Below, piece after piece: positions 25,801 through 34,506 of a stretch of DNA of 64,000 bases; the first letter of the stretch is position 1; the number at the start of each line of letters is the position of its first letter. Where the stretch lies: NCBI RefSeq assembly GCF_038592985.1, contig NZ_CP151951.1, positions 735,001 to 799,000 on the forward strand, in the 5' to 3' direction. The notes under the pieces were generated by a model. That model saw only the letters and a list, made by a program, of their open reading frames with translations. It was not told the DNA's origin and ran no database searches. This DNA comes from Paenibacillus sp. FSL R10-2782 (GTDB taxonomy: Bacteria > Bacillota > Bacilli > Paenibacillales > Paenibacillaceae). The position numbers and the translations under genes were made by a program.

Positions 25801-25866
25801 CAATAGTATATATTAAGTAAACTATTGAAAAGTATACAAAAAAATTCTATAAAATGGTATACTTTT
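25801..25866. repeat. Two inverted repeats upstream of the AbrB-like gene
   Basis: CAATAGT/ACTATTG (25801-25827) is followed by AAAAGTATAC/GTATACTTTT (25828-25866, perfect 10-bp arms, 19-nt spacer). They lie about 70-140 bp upstream of the TTG start and could be an autoregulatory site. The rest of 25730-26010 is AT-rich and without a gene. Confidence 0.35.
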
Positions 25867-26010
25867 TTTGTAGAAAAAACGATAATTTTAGCACAGCTTG
25901 CGTCTTGTACTCAATCAATCTATGATTCTGGGGCGAGAAACCTTCGTGGGCTACTCGCTCTTTTTAGTATATTTCTCAATACTTTGCACTCTATTCTATG
26001 AAAACCTATA

Positions 26011-26034
26011 CTTATAGTTAAAGCTAACTTTAAG
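26011..26034 (+). promoter_or_regulatory. MerR-type operator ahead of the 123-aa MerR gene
   Basis: CTTATAGTTA and TAACTTTAAG are inverted repeats with one mismatch and a 4-nt spacer, 31 bp before the start codon. The layout fits autoregulation by the MerR protein. Confidence 0.5.
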
Positions 26035-26065
26035 AACTGCAACAAAAACGAGGAGGGGAATGAAC

Positions 26066-26437
26066 ATGTACTCCATCAGAGAAGTTCAAATCAAGAGCGG
26101 ACTGCCTGCATCTACACTTCGTTATTATGAAAAAGAGGGGATATTACCTGAAGTGGGGCGGGATGAAGGCGGGAGAAGAGTATATACGGAAAAACAAATT
26201 GACTGGATCAGGTTTGTTATGGCTATGAAAGATACGGGGATGACGATTGAAGAGATTAAGGCATACCTTGAGCTTAATGCGAAAGGCGAAGCCGCCGTTC
26301 ATGAAAGAAGAGATCTTCTCGTAGCTCATAAGAAAAAGGTAGAAGAACATATGGCCCAAACACAACACAATTTGGAGAAAATCATTCAGAAGATCGCTTA
26401 CTATGATCATGTGGTTATGGGGAAAAACTTCTCTTAA
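26066..26437 (+). CDS. MerR family transcriptional regulator
   Basis: A 123-aa MerR regulator with the winged helix YSIREVQIKSGLPASTLRYY and the usual second-helix DWIRFVMAMKDTGMTIEEI. A dimerisation coiled coil ends the chain, and there are no metal-binding Cys residues. The ATG at 26066 fits AGGAGGGG better than the ATG 6 nt earlier. Aldehyde- or electrophile-responsive members of this kind often control oxidoreductases. The convergent enoate-reductase-type gene next door may be a target, by position only. Confidence 0.88.
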   Translation: MYSIREVQIKSGLPASTLRYYEKEGILPEVGRDEGGRRVYTEKQIDWIRFVMAMKDTGMTIEEIKAYLELNAKGEAAVHERRDLLVAHKKKVEEHMAQTQHNLEKIIQKIAYYDHVVMGKNFS

Positions 26438-26456
26438 CCAAGCATTTGCTGCAAAG

Positions 26457-26496
26457 GTAAAAAAGCCAAAGCCGTTTGCTTAAAAAGCAAACGGCT
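26457..26496 (-). terminator. Terminator of the old-yellow-enzyme gene
   Basis: AGCCGTTTGCTT and AAGCAAACGGCT form a strong hairpin with a short A loop. On the minus strand it is followed by TTGGCTTTTTT. Confidence 0.7.
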
Positions 26497-26515
26497 CTTC
26501 GGAGGGAGCAGGGCA

Positions 26516-28516
26516 CTATATATTTCTGGTAACCTCATACGCATCCCAGACAGCGTACATAATATTTTGTACTTGCTTGGCATCTCCGATTAAGTAGGCT
26601 TCGGAAACGTCATTTTGGATGTCTTCATAAAGCGATTGTTGAGGAGTATATCCTACAGCCAGAATCGCTGAATCGGCCTTTAGAATCGTTTCTTCACCAT
26701 CTTTGTTTTTAAGAACATATTCTTGATCGTTGGCATCGACAATTTTGGTGTTGGTCAGGAGATGGATATCCTTAAATGCAACAAGGTCACGCAGCATATC
26801 TTCATTTGCATGGCACAGGGGTCCGCCTACGGTTAAAATATCTTCTTGCATTTCCACCAGGGTTACTTTTTTACCTTGATCAGCAAGCCAGAGTGCAGTT
26901 TCGCATCCCACAAGCCCGCCCCCGACAATTACAGTGGAAGCACCGGGATCTTTTTTCCCAAGCAAAACCTCTTCTGCCGAATACACCTTGGTAGACATGC
27001 CGATGGAGAAGGTTTTTGGAGAGGATCCGGTAGCAAAGATAACGACATCTGCTGCATATTCCTTTACGGTAGTCCGGTTAACCTCGGTGTTCAATCGGAC
27101 GTCAACGTTTAAATCCTTTAATTCCCCTTCGTACCAGGTCGCAAGTAAATGGTCGTCTTCCTTGAAGTCTGGAATTCCGCCCGGGATTAGATTACCTCCC
27201 AATCGGTTATTTTTATCAAATAAGGTAACGTGATGTCCCCGAATAGCAGCTACACGGGCAGCTTCACATCCTGCCGGCCCTCCACCGATCACCAAAACTT
27301 TTTTGGATTGATCTGCTTTTCCGAGTGCGTAGTCTTTTTCTCTACCGCAAGCTGGATTAACGGCACATGAAATCGTTGCAAAAGATGCCAATCGACCCAT
27401 ACAGCCCTCCTGGCAGGAGAGGCAAGGACGAATCTTTTCTATTTTCCCAACCTTGATTTTATTGGGGATATCAGCATCAGCTAACAATGGGCGACCAAGT
27501 GCAATCATATCGGTTTTTCCTTCACGTATAGCCTTGCTGGCCAAGTCTGGATTATCCAATCTGCCAGCAGTAATCACAGGTACCTTTAGAATGGCTTTTA
27601 AAATTTTGTTGTAAGGAAGATAAAGTCCTTTTTCCTGATACATGGGTGGATGTGCCCAATACCAAGAGTCGTAAGAACCGACATCGCCATTGAAAGCATC
27701 ATACCCGGCTTCCTCTAATATTTTGGCAGCTTCAATCCCCTCTTCAATATCCCGTCCCTGCTCCTTAAACTCTTCGCCTGGCAATCCGCCTTGACGCCAA
27801 TCTTTAATAAAGCTTTTGATGCTGTATCGAAGAGATACCGGGAAATCCTGTCCACATTCGGCTTTGATGGCTTGAACGATCTCTATGGCAAATCTTAAGC
27901 GGTTTCTCAGACTTCCTCCGTATTCGTCTGTCCGATGGTTAAAGAAAGAAATCGCAAATTGATCCAATAAATAGCCTTCATGAACCGCATGGATTTCAAT
28001 ACCGTCAAAGCCTGCCTTTTTGGCAATAGCTGCGGATTCCGCAAATTTTCTGATATAGGTGTGAATTTCGTCAATGGTCAGCTCACGACAAGTTACATCA
28101 GGAAGCCAACGATGAGGAATGGGAGAAGGAGCGACAGCCGTTTTACCAACAATTGAAGGGATACTTACCCGTCCAAATCCTGCGGATAATTGCAAAAATA
28201 TTTTTGTGCCGTATGCATGAATCCGCTCCGTCATCATTTTACCCGTTTTAACGAAATTCAACGGATTTAGAGTAGGGCAGGGCATGGATGGCAGGGCACA
28301 TTTCTCAATTTCATTCTCAACCATCGTTACACCTGTAATGAGTAGACCTGTCCCACCTTTTGCCCGTTCAACATAATACTCGACGCCACGTTCATTAAAA
28401 GTACCATCGGCATCACAAAGCCCGCCTGGACCCATGGGAGCCATGACAAAGCGGTTTTTAATTTCCAGCTTTCCAATTTTCATAGGCTCGTATAAAATTT
28501 GATGTTCTTCTTTCAT
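26516..28516 (-). CDS. Old-yellow-enzyme-type NAD(P)H oxidoreductase (2-enoate / 2,4-dienoyl-CoA reductase family)
   Basis: A 666-aa three-domain flavoenzyme. An FMN TIM barrel (about 1-350, with GIEIHAVHEGYLLDQF and YGGSLRNR) is followed by a 4Fe-4S motif CLSCQEGCMG plus a later Cys. An FAD/NAD(P)-binding half has two GxGxxG folds (VIGGGPAGCEAA, IVGGGLVGCETA). Such enzymes reduce activated C=C bonds. The ATG at 28516 has TAGGAGG at a good distance; the upstream frame extension overlaps the operator. It is divergent from a TetR gene. Confidence 0.9.
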   Translation of the reverse strand: MKEEHQILYEPMKIGKLEIKNRFVMAPMGPGGLCDADGTFNERGVEYYVERAKGGTGLLITGVTMVENEIEKCALPSMPCPTLNPLNFVKTGKMMTERIHAYGTKIFLQLSAGFGRVSIPSIVGKTAVAPSPIPHRWLPDVTCRELTIDEIHTYIRKFAESAAIAKKAGFDGIEIHAVHEGYLLDQFAISFFNHRTDEYGGSLRNRLRFAIEIVQAIKAECGQDFPVSLRYSIKSFIKDWRQGGLPGEEFKEQGRDIEEGIEAAKILEEAGYDAFNGDVGSYDSWYWAHPPMYQEKGLYLPYNKILKAILKVPVITAGRLDNPDLASKAIREGKTDMIALGRPLLADADIPNKIKVGKIEKIRPCLSCQEGCMGRLASFATISCAVNPACGREKDYALGKADQSKKVLVIGGGPAGCEAARVAAIRGHHVTLFDKNNRLGGNLIPGGIPDFKEDDHLLATWYEGELKDLNVDVRLNTEVNRTTVKEYAADVVIFATGSSPKTFSIGMSTKVYSAEEVLLGKKDPGASTVIVGGGLVGCETALWLADQGKKVTLVEMQEDILTVGGPLCHANEDMLRDLVAFKDIHLLTNTKIVDANDQEYVLKNKDGEETILKADSAILAVGYTPQQSLYEDIQNDVSEAYLIGDAKQVQNIMYAVWDAYEVTRNI

Positions 28517-28551
28517 AAGAATACCTCCTAAGTATGGATCATTTATTAAAA

Positions 28552-28576
28552 TGAATGTATTCACCGAATGGATTCA
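28552..28576. promoter_or_regulatory. TetR-type operator in the divergent promoter
   Basis: TGAATGTATTC and GAATGGATTCA are inverted repeats (9 of 11 matched) with a 3-nt centre, 36 bp upstream of the reductase start. It is the likely site of the divergently encoded TetR protein. Confidence 0.5.
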
Positions 28577-28711
28577 GTATAGAATAGGAGTAAGTATTAT
28601 TATGTGATTATTTTCACAATTAAACAAAATAGCATTCCCTATTATAATTAAGTAATATGAACAAGGTACCTGAGAAAGAGAAATATTTACAATAGAGAGG
28701 GGAGTAAGTGA

Positions 28712-29305
28712 GTGTCAAAAAAACAATTGAATGGACGCAAGCTGCAAAGTTTGCAGACTAAAAAAAATATATATAACAGTACATTAGAGCTAATGCATGA
28801 AAAGAGCCTGGAAAAAATTAAAATTGAGGATATCTGTCGAAAGGCCGGCGTGTCCGTGGGGTCATTTTATAATCATTTCAAGACTAAAAGTGATATTTTG
28901 GTGGAAATGTATGCACAGGCGGATGGCTACTTTGAATTAAAATTTAAGAATGAACCACCTTCAGAAAGTATTGCGCAGGATCTTATTCAGTATTTTGAGA
29001 TTTATGCGGAATATAATCAGAATATTGGCTTAGAGACGGTGCAACAATTATATACAAGTAATAACAAGCTTTTCATTACTAAGGGTCGTGATATGCAAAA
29101 TATACTTCAACAGATTATAGAGAGAGGACAAGCCGCGGGAGAGCTGGATCAAAGCATGACATCCGAAGAGGTGACGGACTACTTATTTATTGCAGCTCGT
29201 GGGGTCATGTACAACTGGTGCCTTCATGATGGCGACTCTGATTTAATTGTAAATATGCGTGAATATATGAGTCGTCTGATCACGATCTTTAAGCAAAGGA
29301 ATTGA
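28712..29305 (+). CDS. TetR/AcrR family transcriptional regulator
   Basis: A 197-aa TetR regulator with a GTG start behind GAGGGGAGTAAGT. The DNA-binding helices read IEDICRKAGVSVGSFYNHF (about residues 40-58). It is divergent from the enoate-reductase-type gene, and a 25-bp palindrome lies between them, so it probably represses that gene. The inducer is unknown. Confidence 0.88.
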   Translation: MSKKQLNGRKLQSLQTKKNIYNSTLELMHEKSLEKIKIEDICRKAGVSVGSFYNHFKTKSDILVEMYAQADGYFELKFKNEPPSESIAQDLIQYFEIYAEYNQNIGLETVQQLYTSNNKLFITKGRDMQNILQQIIERGQAAGELDQSMTSEEVTDYLFIAARGVMYNWCLHDGDSDLIVNMREYMSRLITIFKQRN

Positions 29306-29355
29306 TTGTATCCTAGCCGCAGAGACGGATCACTACACGCTTAAAGAAGAAGTAT

Positions 29356-29406
29356 AAAAAGGGATGAACAGCAAGCTAATTTAATGGCTTGCTGTCCATC
29401 CCTTTT
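29356..29406. terminator. Bidirectional terminator between convergent genes
   Basis: AAAAAGGGATG and CCATCCCTTTT bracket a second stem, ACAGCAAGC with GCTTGCTGT. Both strands end in T runs. Confidence 0.75.
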
Positions 29407-29421
29407 GCGTGTAAAGCAGTT

Positions 29422-29901
29422 TTACATGCTGCTGTGTGTCGCTCTCATGCCTTGCTGGCTGTTGTTACCGTAGTGTTGCATGTTACCGCTGCCTGCATAT
29501 TGCTGCCCGGTTGCACCCATGTGTTGCGGAAAGCTTTGATTCATGTGGCTTCCCATACCATAGGATGACGGTTGCATACTGCGGGAGGCGTAGTTATCGC
29601 CAAAGCCGGGTTGAGTCATTTGACTGCTGGAGCGGATGGTGTTTTCCAACTGACTACACAATTGAATAACTTGCTGGCATTGCTGCACAGCTTGTTGGTG
29701 GTGCTGGATTGCGGTTTGGATCATTTGAGCTGCATTGCGTTCACGTTGCACAAGGCCCTCTAAATTGGAGGCATTTTGTTGCTCCTGTTGTAGCAGTTGC
29801 TGATACATGGCAGTTCCTTGCTGTGTTTGTTGTACCAATTGTTGCATAATTTGTTCACACTGACGAAGCTGCTGTTGTGGAGCCATGGTGTTGTTGTACA
29901 T
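29422..29901 (-). CDS. Gln-rich low-complexity protein, possibly spore-related
   Basis: No domain is recognised. The 159-aa chain is very rich in Gln, with a coiled-coil N-terminal half (residues 1-95, QLRQCEQIMQQLVQQTQQ) and a Gly/Ser/Met/His tail. The ATG at 29901 has AAGGAGA 9 nt upstream. The composition recalls small coat- or spore-associated proteins of Paenibacillus, but this is a guess from composition. It has its own terminator shared with the TetR gene. Confidence 0.6.
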   Translation of the reverse strand: MYNNTMAPQQQLRQCEQIMQQLVQQTQQGTAMYQQLLQQEQQNASNLEGLVQRERNAAQMIQTAIQHHQQAVQQCQQVIQLCSQLENTIRSSSQMTQPGFGDNYASRSMQPSSYGMGSHMNQSFPQHMGATGQQYAGSGNMQHYGNNSQQGMRATHSSM

Positions 29902-29990
29902 TGTCATCAATCTCCTTCACCGGATGGTTTTGGGTTCCAGACCCTCATATATTGTGGCGAAGGAAGACGATGATTATACGCGGATTTTGG

Positions 29991-30470
29991 CTACAGATTG
30001 GCTACCAGAATAGCCGTAAATTCCTCTAGGAATACACGATCTTCGTGATCAAAGCGGGCTTTTAGCGGGCTGTCAATGTCCAGCACTCCCAGCAGTTCCC
30101 CGTTCTTAATGAGGGGGATGACGATTTCGCTGTTGGAGGCCGCGTCACAGGCGATATGGCCCGGGAACGCATGGACATCCTCTACGACAAGGGTCCGTCT
30201 CTCCACTGCGGCTGTACCGCATACACCGCGTCCCAGCGGAATCCTTATACACGCGGGCTGGCCCTGAAATGGACCGAGTACAAGCTCGGTCCCATCATAG
30301 AGATAGAAGCCGCTCCAGTTAATATCCGGTAGAAAATGACCAAGCAATGCAGAAGCGTTCGCCAGATTTGCAATGGTATTGGGTTCGTCATGAATGAGTG
30401 CCCGGAGTTGTCCGAGAACCGATTCAAATTGTTCGTGACGTGTGCCTTCGTAAGGGATAGTCTGAAACAT
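29991..30470 (-). CDS. msrC: Free methionine-(R)-sulfoxide reductase (GAF domain)
   Basis: A 159-aa single GAF-domain enzyme that reduces free Met-R-sulfoxide. The three conserved Cys residues are visible in PACIRIPLGRGVCGTA and HIACDAASNSEIV, the family's catalytic block. The ATG at 30470 is taken because AGGAG is 10 nt upstream; an in-frame GTG at 30479 nearly touches it. It acts in repair of oxidised methionine in the cytosol. The gene stands alone. Confidence 0.92.
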   Translation of the reverse strand: MFQTIPYEGTRHEQFESVLGQLRALIHDEPNTIANLANASALLGHFLPDINWSGFYLYDGTELVLGPFQGQPACIRIPLGRGVCGTAAVERRTLVVEDVHAFPGHIACDAASNSEIVIPLIKNGELLGVLDIDSPLKARFDHEDRVFLEEFTAILVANL

Positions 30471-30780
30471 GTAGTCCACGCTCCTATCAGTGAATTTTTT
30501 TTACCATTATCTGTTGTATATATCGGCAGAAAAAGGTAATTCTGCAAGCTGCTTTTACCATTGGTTAATTAATTTAAGATATAACGATTGTATATATTCA
30601 GTCAAGAGGAAAATACATCTGTAACCTTTCTGGACCTCGTTACTTATGTGGAGAAAAGCAGGGAGTAAATACAGAGTATAGTCATCATTCATAACACAGG
30701 AGTGTTTGCGTTTGTTGGAGGGGTATGCTTAAATGTAGCGTATATTTATTGTCACTTTGATGCTGGAAGGATGATTGAAC
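30471..30780. other. Intergenic region with no gene seen
   Basis: About 310 bp of AT-rich sequence between divergent genes. It should hold the promoters for msrC and the acetyltransferase gene; no clear operator was found. Confidence 0.5.
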
Positions 30781-31377
30781 ATGTGTGCATATGCATGTAA
30801 GGGGCATATACCACCGCTGGAAAGCCCGCGTCTTCGACTGCGAAAGATGGAAAGCGGGGATGCAGCTACGATGTTTGCCTGCTGGTCTGACCCGGAGGTT
30901 CACCGTTATATGAACCTTACGGGGATGTCCGGGCGTGAGGATGCGGAGGATATGATCGAGCTGTTGAATGAGCTGGCGAAGACGGAGGATGCGCTGCGCT
31001 GGGGCATAGAGCTGAAGGAGAACGGGAAGCTGGTCGGCAGCTGTGGATTTAATTATTGGCAGACCGAAGGAGCTTATAAAGCCGAAATCGGTTACGAGCT
31101 GGCTAAGCCCTATTGGAGAAAGGGCTATATGTCAGAGGCACTACGGCTGGTCCTGTCTTTCGGGTATGACACGATTCGGGTGAATCGGATGGAAGCGTTG
31201 GTGGACCCACGAAATACGGGATCCCAAGCCCTGTTGTCCTCTATGGGCTGGACGCAGGAAGGGCTGTTACGACAAGTGCAGCATACGTCTACAGGCTTTA
31301 AGGATATGCTGATGTACTCCTTGCTGCATGAAGAATGGCTCAGACTGGAGGCGAGGCGAAATGCTGTTTCAGTATAA
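30781..31377 (+). CDS. GNAT family N-acetyltransferase, RimJ/RimL type
   Basis: A 198-aa GNAT acetyltransferase, with a RimJ-like layout (LESPRLRLRKMESGDAATMF at the start, YWRKGYMSEALRLVLSFGY for acetyl-CoA binding). The ATG at 30781 follows GGAAGG; an in-frame TTG at 30775 is too close. The last 17 nt overlap the start of the EcfT gene, so the two are translationally coupled. The substrate is unknown. Confidence 0.85.
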   Translation: MCAYACKGHIPPLESPRLRLRKMESGDAATMFACWSDPEVHRYMNLTGMSGREDAEDMIELLNELAKTEDALRWGIELKENGKLVGSCGFNYWQTEGAYKAEIGYELAKPYWRKGYMSEALRLVLSFGYDTIRVNRMEALVDPRNTGSQALLSSMGWTQEGLLRQVQHTSTGFKDMLMYSLLHEEWLRLEARRNAVSV

Positions 31378-32119
31378 CGGAGGGTCGTCGTCGCTGCACA
31401 AGCTGGGGCCATTAAGCAAGTTGATCCTGGTGGGATGCATTAGCCTGTTGTCGATGGCATGGGAATCAACACTGCATGAAGCTGCGCTGCTGGTTGTACT
31501 GATCGTTGCGGCTTGGTTTGGGGCAGGCTTAACGTTGGCACGCCAACTCCGGGCTATGTCATTTCTAATTGGTCTGGGCATTCCGTATTTTATATTGTCT
31601 ATTCTGGCGATTCGGGAAGGACATATCGTGGCAGCTTGGGGGCCGATCTGGATTACAGCGGAAGGGCTCGATATCGCAGGGGCGTTGACGCTGCGCATTT
31701 TTGTGCTGTTTTTGGCCTCATATATTTATCTATCGACAACGGATCCCCGAGATTTTGTACAGGCTTTGAATCTGCGTCTGCGTGTCCCTTATCGGTTTGC
31801 GTTCGGTATTTCGGTGGCGCTGACGTTTCTCCCCTTATTGGAAGAGGAAGGACGTACCATAATGGCAGCACGGCGTGTACGTGGACAGGAACCACCGCGT
31901 GGGCTGCGGAATCGGCTATCCTGGTGGGGCGGGTATACGGCTGCAGTGCTGGTGAATGCCGTGAGGCGGGTTCAGCAGACGGCGCTGGCGATGGAGGGCA
32001 AAGGCTTTGGAGCATATGCAGACCGGACTTATCTTCGCATGCTGGATCGTCGTCGTTCCGGCTATGTATGTGCTGTGGTTGCTGTATTAGGTACTGCTGT
32101 TTTATGGTGGAGCTTATAG
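31361..32119 (+). CDS. ECF transporter transmembrane (T) component, YkoC-like
   Basis: A 252-aa EcfT protein with about five hydrophobic helices and the cytoplasmic coupling motif AARRVRGQ that contacts the ATPases. The ATG at 31361 follows GGAGGCGAGGCG and lies inside the upstream acetyltransferase gene. The S component and the double ATPase follow. In Bacillus the YkoEDC set is linked to thiamine precursor (HMP) transport. Confidence 0.87.
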   Translation: MLFQYNGGSSSLHKLGPLSKLILVGCISLLSMAWESTLHEAALLVVLIVAAWFGAGLTLARQLRAMSFLIGLGIPYFILSILAIREGHIVAAWGPIWITAEGLDIAGALTLRIFVLFLASYIYLSTTDPRDFVQALNLRLRVPYRFAFGISVALTFLPLLEEEGRTIMAARRVRGQEPPRGLRNRLSWWGGYTAAVLVNAVRRVQQTALAMEGKGFGAYADRTYLRMLDRRRSGYVCAVVAVLGTAVLWWSL

Positions 32120-32139
32120 GGAGCAGCCTCTTTTTTCGC

Positions 32140-32199
32140 CCTTATTGTCAACTTTAATAAAAAATTAAGGTTGACAATAAGGACTTGTATGAATACATT
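32140..32199 (+). promoter_or_regulatory. Promoter embedded in a 19-bp inverted repeat ahead of the YkoE-like gene
   Basis: Near-perfect 19-bp arms (32140-32158 and 32164-32182, one G-T pair) surround an AAAAA loop. The right arm contains the -35 box TTGACA (32171-32176), with TACATT as -10 17 bp on. A repressor bound there would block transcription. The TTGTCAAC-17-GTTGACAA geometry is like a BirA operator, though other regulators are possible. Confidence 0.55.
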
Positions 32200-32244
32200 T
32201 AGAAAGTGGAAATTTATATTTGGAGAGGAGATAGAGAATTACAT

Positions 32245-32835
32245 ATGAAGGAATCTCGTATTTTTGCAAGATTTACGACGCTGGATATTGTACTGATGGC
32301 GATGCTGGCAACGTTGAATGGAGTCATGACCGTTTATTTGTCGATGATTAACAAAACATTAAACAGTCTGGGGGGCCCCATCGCCACTTCCGCCATTGTC
32401 GGGCTGTACATGATATATGGTTTGCTGGCCTATTATATTATTCGTAAGCCGGGTACGGCGGTAATTGCTTATTCATTCGGTGCAGTGGTGCAGTCCTTTA
32501 TGGGCTCAGTCTACGGAATCGCTTCTATTATCGCGGCTGCGGTCTGCTATATGGTTGTGGCTGAACTGGTATTTGCTTTATTGCGCTATCGACGCTGGAA
32601 TGCCGTTTCGTTGATGCTGGCAGGCGGGGCCATGGTTCCGTTGTGGTTTATCGTGGCAGCCAATATGTTCGGCTACATGTATTGGGGCTGGAAGGTGCTG
32701 GCGATTACACTGGTCGTGCGCATCCTGAGCGGCATTGTATTGTGCGGTCTGCTGACCAAGATGTTGGGTGATGCGTTGAGTCGGACAGGGCTGCTAAAAC
32801 GTTTTGAGCTGGGACGCGCTTCACGTGCGGAATGA
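32245..32835 (+). CDS. ECF transporter substrate-binding (S) component, YkoE family
   Basis: A 196-aa membrane protein with about five to six helices. The block GPIATSAIVGLYMIYGLLAY then IIRKPGTAV matches YkoE-type S components. The start could be the ATG at 32245 or a GTG at 32206; the first suits the family length. AGGAG lies somewhat far from it. YkoE members are linked to thiamine precursors (HMP), but the ligand is not fixed here. No TPP riboswitch precedes it, unlike thiC in this window. Confidence 0.8.
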   Translation: MKESRIFARFTTLDIVLMAMLATLNGVMTVYLSMINKTLNSLGGPIATSAIVGLYMIYGLLAYYIIRKPGTAVIAYSFGAVVQSFMGSVYGIASIIAAAVCYMVVAELVFALLRYRRWNAVSLMLAGGAMVPLWFIVAANMFGYMYWGWKVLAITLVVRILSGIVLCGLLTKMLGDALSRTGLLKRFELGRASRAE

Positions 32836-34342
32836 ACATAGCGATTATGGTTCTGTATGTAAAATAGCCGTGTCCATGAAGGATTTTGGCTATTGGTATA
32901 ATGATCAGACTGAACCCACGATACGTGGCTTGACGCTGGACATCGCGGTGGGCGAGCATGTTGCGATTGTCGGGGCCAGCGGAAGTGGAAAGTCTACGCT
33001 GTGCCAGCTTCTCCATGGAGGATTATCCCGTTCGGGTGAAGGTGAACGGACCGGGAAGCTGACCGTATACGGGCTGGACCCGGACACGGCTGACCTGGCG
33101 GCTGTCGCCTCTACCGTCGGCGTCGTGCTTCAGGACCCGGATGCCCAACTGGTGCAGGGAATCGTCGAAGACGAGCTTGCCTTCGGGCCGGAGAACCTGC
33201 GCGTGCCTCCGGCGGAAATAGCGCAGCGCCTGACGGCTGCGCTGGAGGCCGTTGGCCTTGCCCCCGAGCGCGACTCCTTCGTGCGTCGCCTCTCGGGAGG
33301 CCAGCGCCAGCGCACCGCTATCGCTGCGGTGCTGGCGCTGGAAGCGCCGCTCGTCGTGTTCGACGACGCAGCGGCGCAGCTGGACCCGCCGGCTGGACGC
33401 GACTTCGCCCTGCTATGCCGGCGGCTCCATGCCGCAGGCCGGACAGTGGTCACCGTGTCCGGCCGCATGGACGATGCCGCGCGCGCAGCGCAGCGCGTCA
33501 TCGTGCTGGAGGGCGGGGCTGTGCAGCTGCAAGGCCCGCCCGAAAAGCTGCTGCGCGAGCATAGCGCGCAGTTGGCCGCCTTGGGGCTGCTGCCCTCTCC
33601 CGCAGGGAGGGGAGGCGTGCCCCAAGGGCCGGGGGCGAAGCCCGGCCTGCCGTTGCTGGAGGTGAAGGGACTGGCCTTCACCTATCCCGGCAGTAGCCGG
33701 GCAGCGTTGGCAGGCGTGAGCCTTGCCCTTGCGCCCGGCGAACGAGCCGTGCTGCTGGGCGAGAACGGCTCAGGCAAAACAACGCTCGGCAAGCTGATGA
33801 TGGGCCTCCTGCCTGCACCCAAGGGGTGTATGTGGTGGGAGGGTCAGGATATGGAGAAGCTGCCGATTCATCAACTGGCCGCCGGGATCGGCTATGTGTT
33901 CCAGCAGCCGGAGCATCAGTTTGCGGCTGCAACGGTGTGGGACGAATGCTTGTACAGCGTCCGGATCAAGCTTGGATTACGGGCTGGCGAGCCGATTCCG
34001 GCTGCGTATGAGGAACGGGCACAGCGATTGCTGACAGCCGCCCGACTGGATCACAGGCTGAATGCCTCTCCGTACCTGCTGAGTGGTGGTCAAAAAAGGC
34101 TCTTAAGCGTAGCTGCGCAGTTCATTCTGCCCAAAAAGCTTTACATTTTGGATGAGCCTACGGCCGGAACGGATTATGAAGGAGCGAGCATCCTGCTTCG
34201 CATGTGCGCAGAACAGTCTGCCGAAGGTGCAGCTTTCCTGATCATCACCCACGATATGCAGTTCGCTGAAAGCTTTTCCAGCCATATTCTATACATGGAA
34301 AAGGGGCAGCTCAAGCGGGAGAGTACCGTGGAGTTATCATGA
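32825..34342 (+). CDS. ECF transporter double ATPase (YkoD-like)
   Basis: Two ABC ATPase domains in one ~505-aa chain. Domain 1 has Walker A GASGSGKS, signature LSGGQRQRTA and a Walker B ending FDD, with Asp where Glu is normal. Domain 2 has GENGSGKT, LSGGQKRLLS and the normal LDEPTAGTD. The middle (33050-33700) is very GC-rich. The start is uncertain: GTG at 32825, overlapping the S-component stop, is preferred over TTG at 32804. With the two membrane components it makes a full ECF importer. Confidence 0.87.
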   Translation: MRNEHSDYGSVCKIAVSMKDFGYWYNDQTEPTIRGLTLDIAVGEHVAIVGASGSGKSTLCQLLHGGLSRSGEGERTGKLTVYGLDPDTADLAAVASTVGVVLQDPDAQLVQGIVEDELAFGPENLRVPPAEIAQRLTAALEAVGLAPERDSFVRRLSGGQRQRTAIAAVLALEAPLVVFDDAAAQLDPPAGRDFALLCRRLHAAGRTVVTVSGRMDDAARAAQRVIVLEGGAVQLQGPPEKLLREHSAQLAALGLLPSPAGRGGVPQGPGAKPGLPLLEVKGLAFTYPGSSRAALAGVSLALAPGERAVLLGENGSGKTTLGKLMMGLLPAPKGCMWWEGQDMEKLPIHQLAAGIGYVFQQPEHQFAAATVWDECLYSVRIKLGLRAGEPIPAAYEERAQRLLTAARLDHRLNASPYLLSGGQKRLLSVAAQFILPKKLYILDEPTAGTDYEGASILLRMCAEQSAEGAAFLIITHDMQFAESFSSHILYMEKGQLKRESTVELS

Positions 34343-34397
34343 GATTACAGTTGACAAAATTAAGTATATGTAGACAATAATATATATACATCGTACA

Positions 34398-34427
34398 AAA
34401 CAGGCGGCCTATATAGGCCGCCTGTTT
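34398..34427. terminator. Symmetric terminator between the ECF operon and the DHA2 gene
   Basis: AAACAGGCGGCC and GGCCGCCTGTTT form a perfect 12-bp stem with a TATATA loop. The A/T ends allow function in both directions. Confidence 0.75.
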
Positions 34428-34506
34428 ACGATTATGCAGTGCGGGTAATACCAATCCTGTGCAGTCGAATTGCACAGGTGCAACCAGTTTACATAAGGAA
34501 AGGATT

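Noticed and set aside
31513..32157. 214-aa plus-strand frame overlapping the EcfT gene
   Set aside because: The EcfT frame has the family motifs and a ribosome site; this frame has neither.
33130..33681. 183-aa minus-strand frame inside the ECF ATPase gene
   Set aside because: It is an antisense shadow caused by high GC; the plus strand holds intact ABC ATPase motifs over the same bases.
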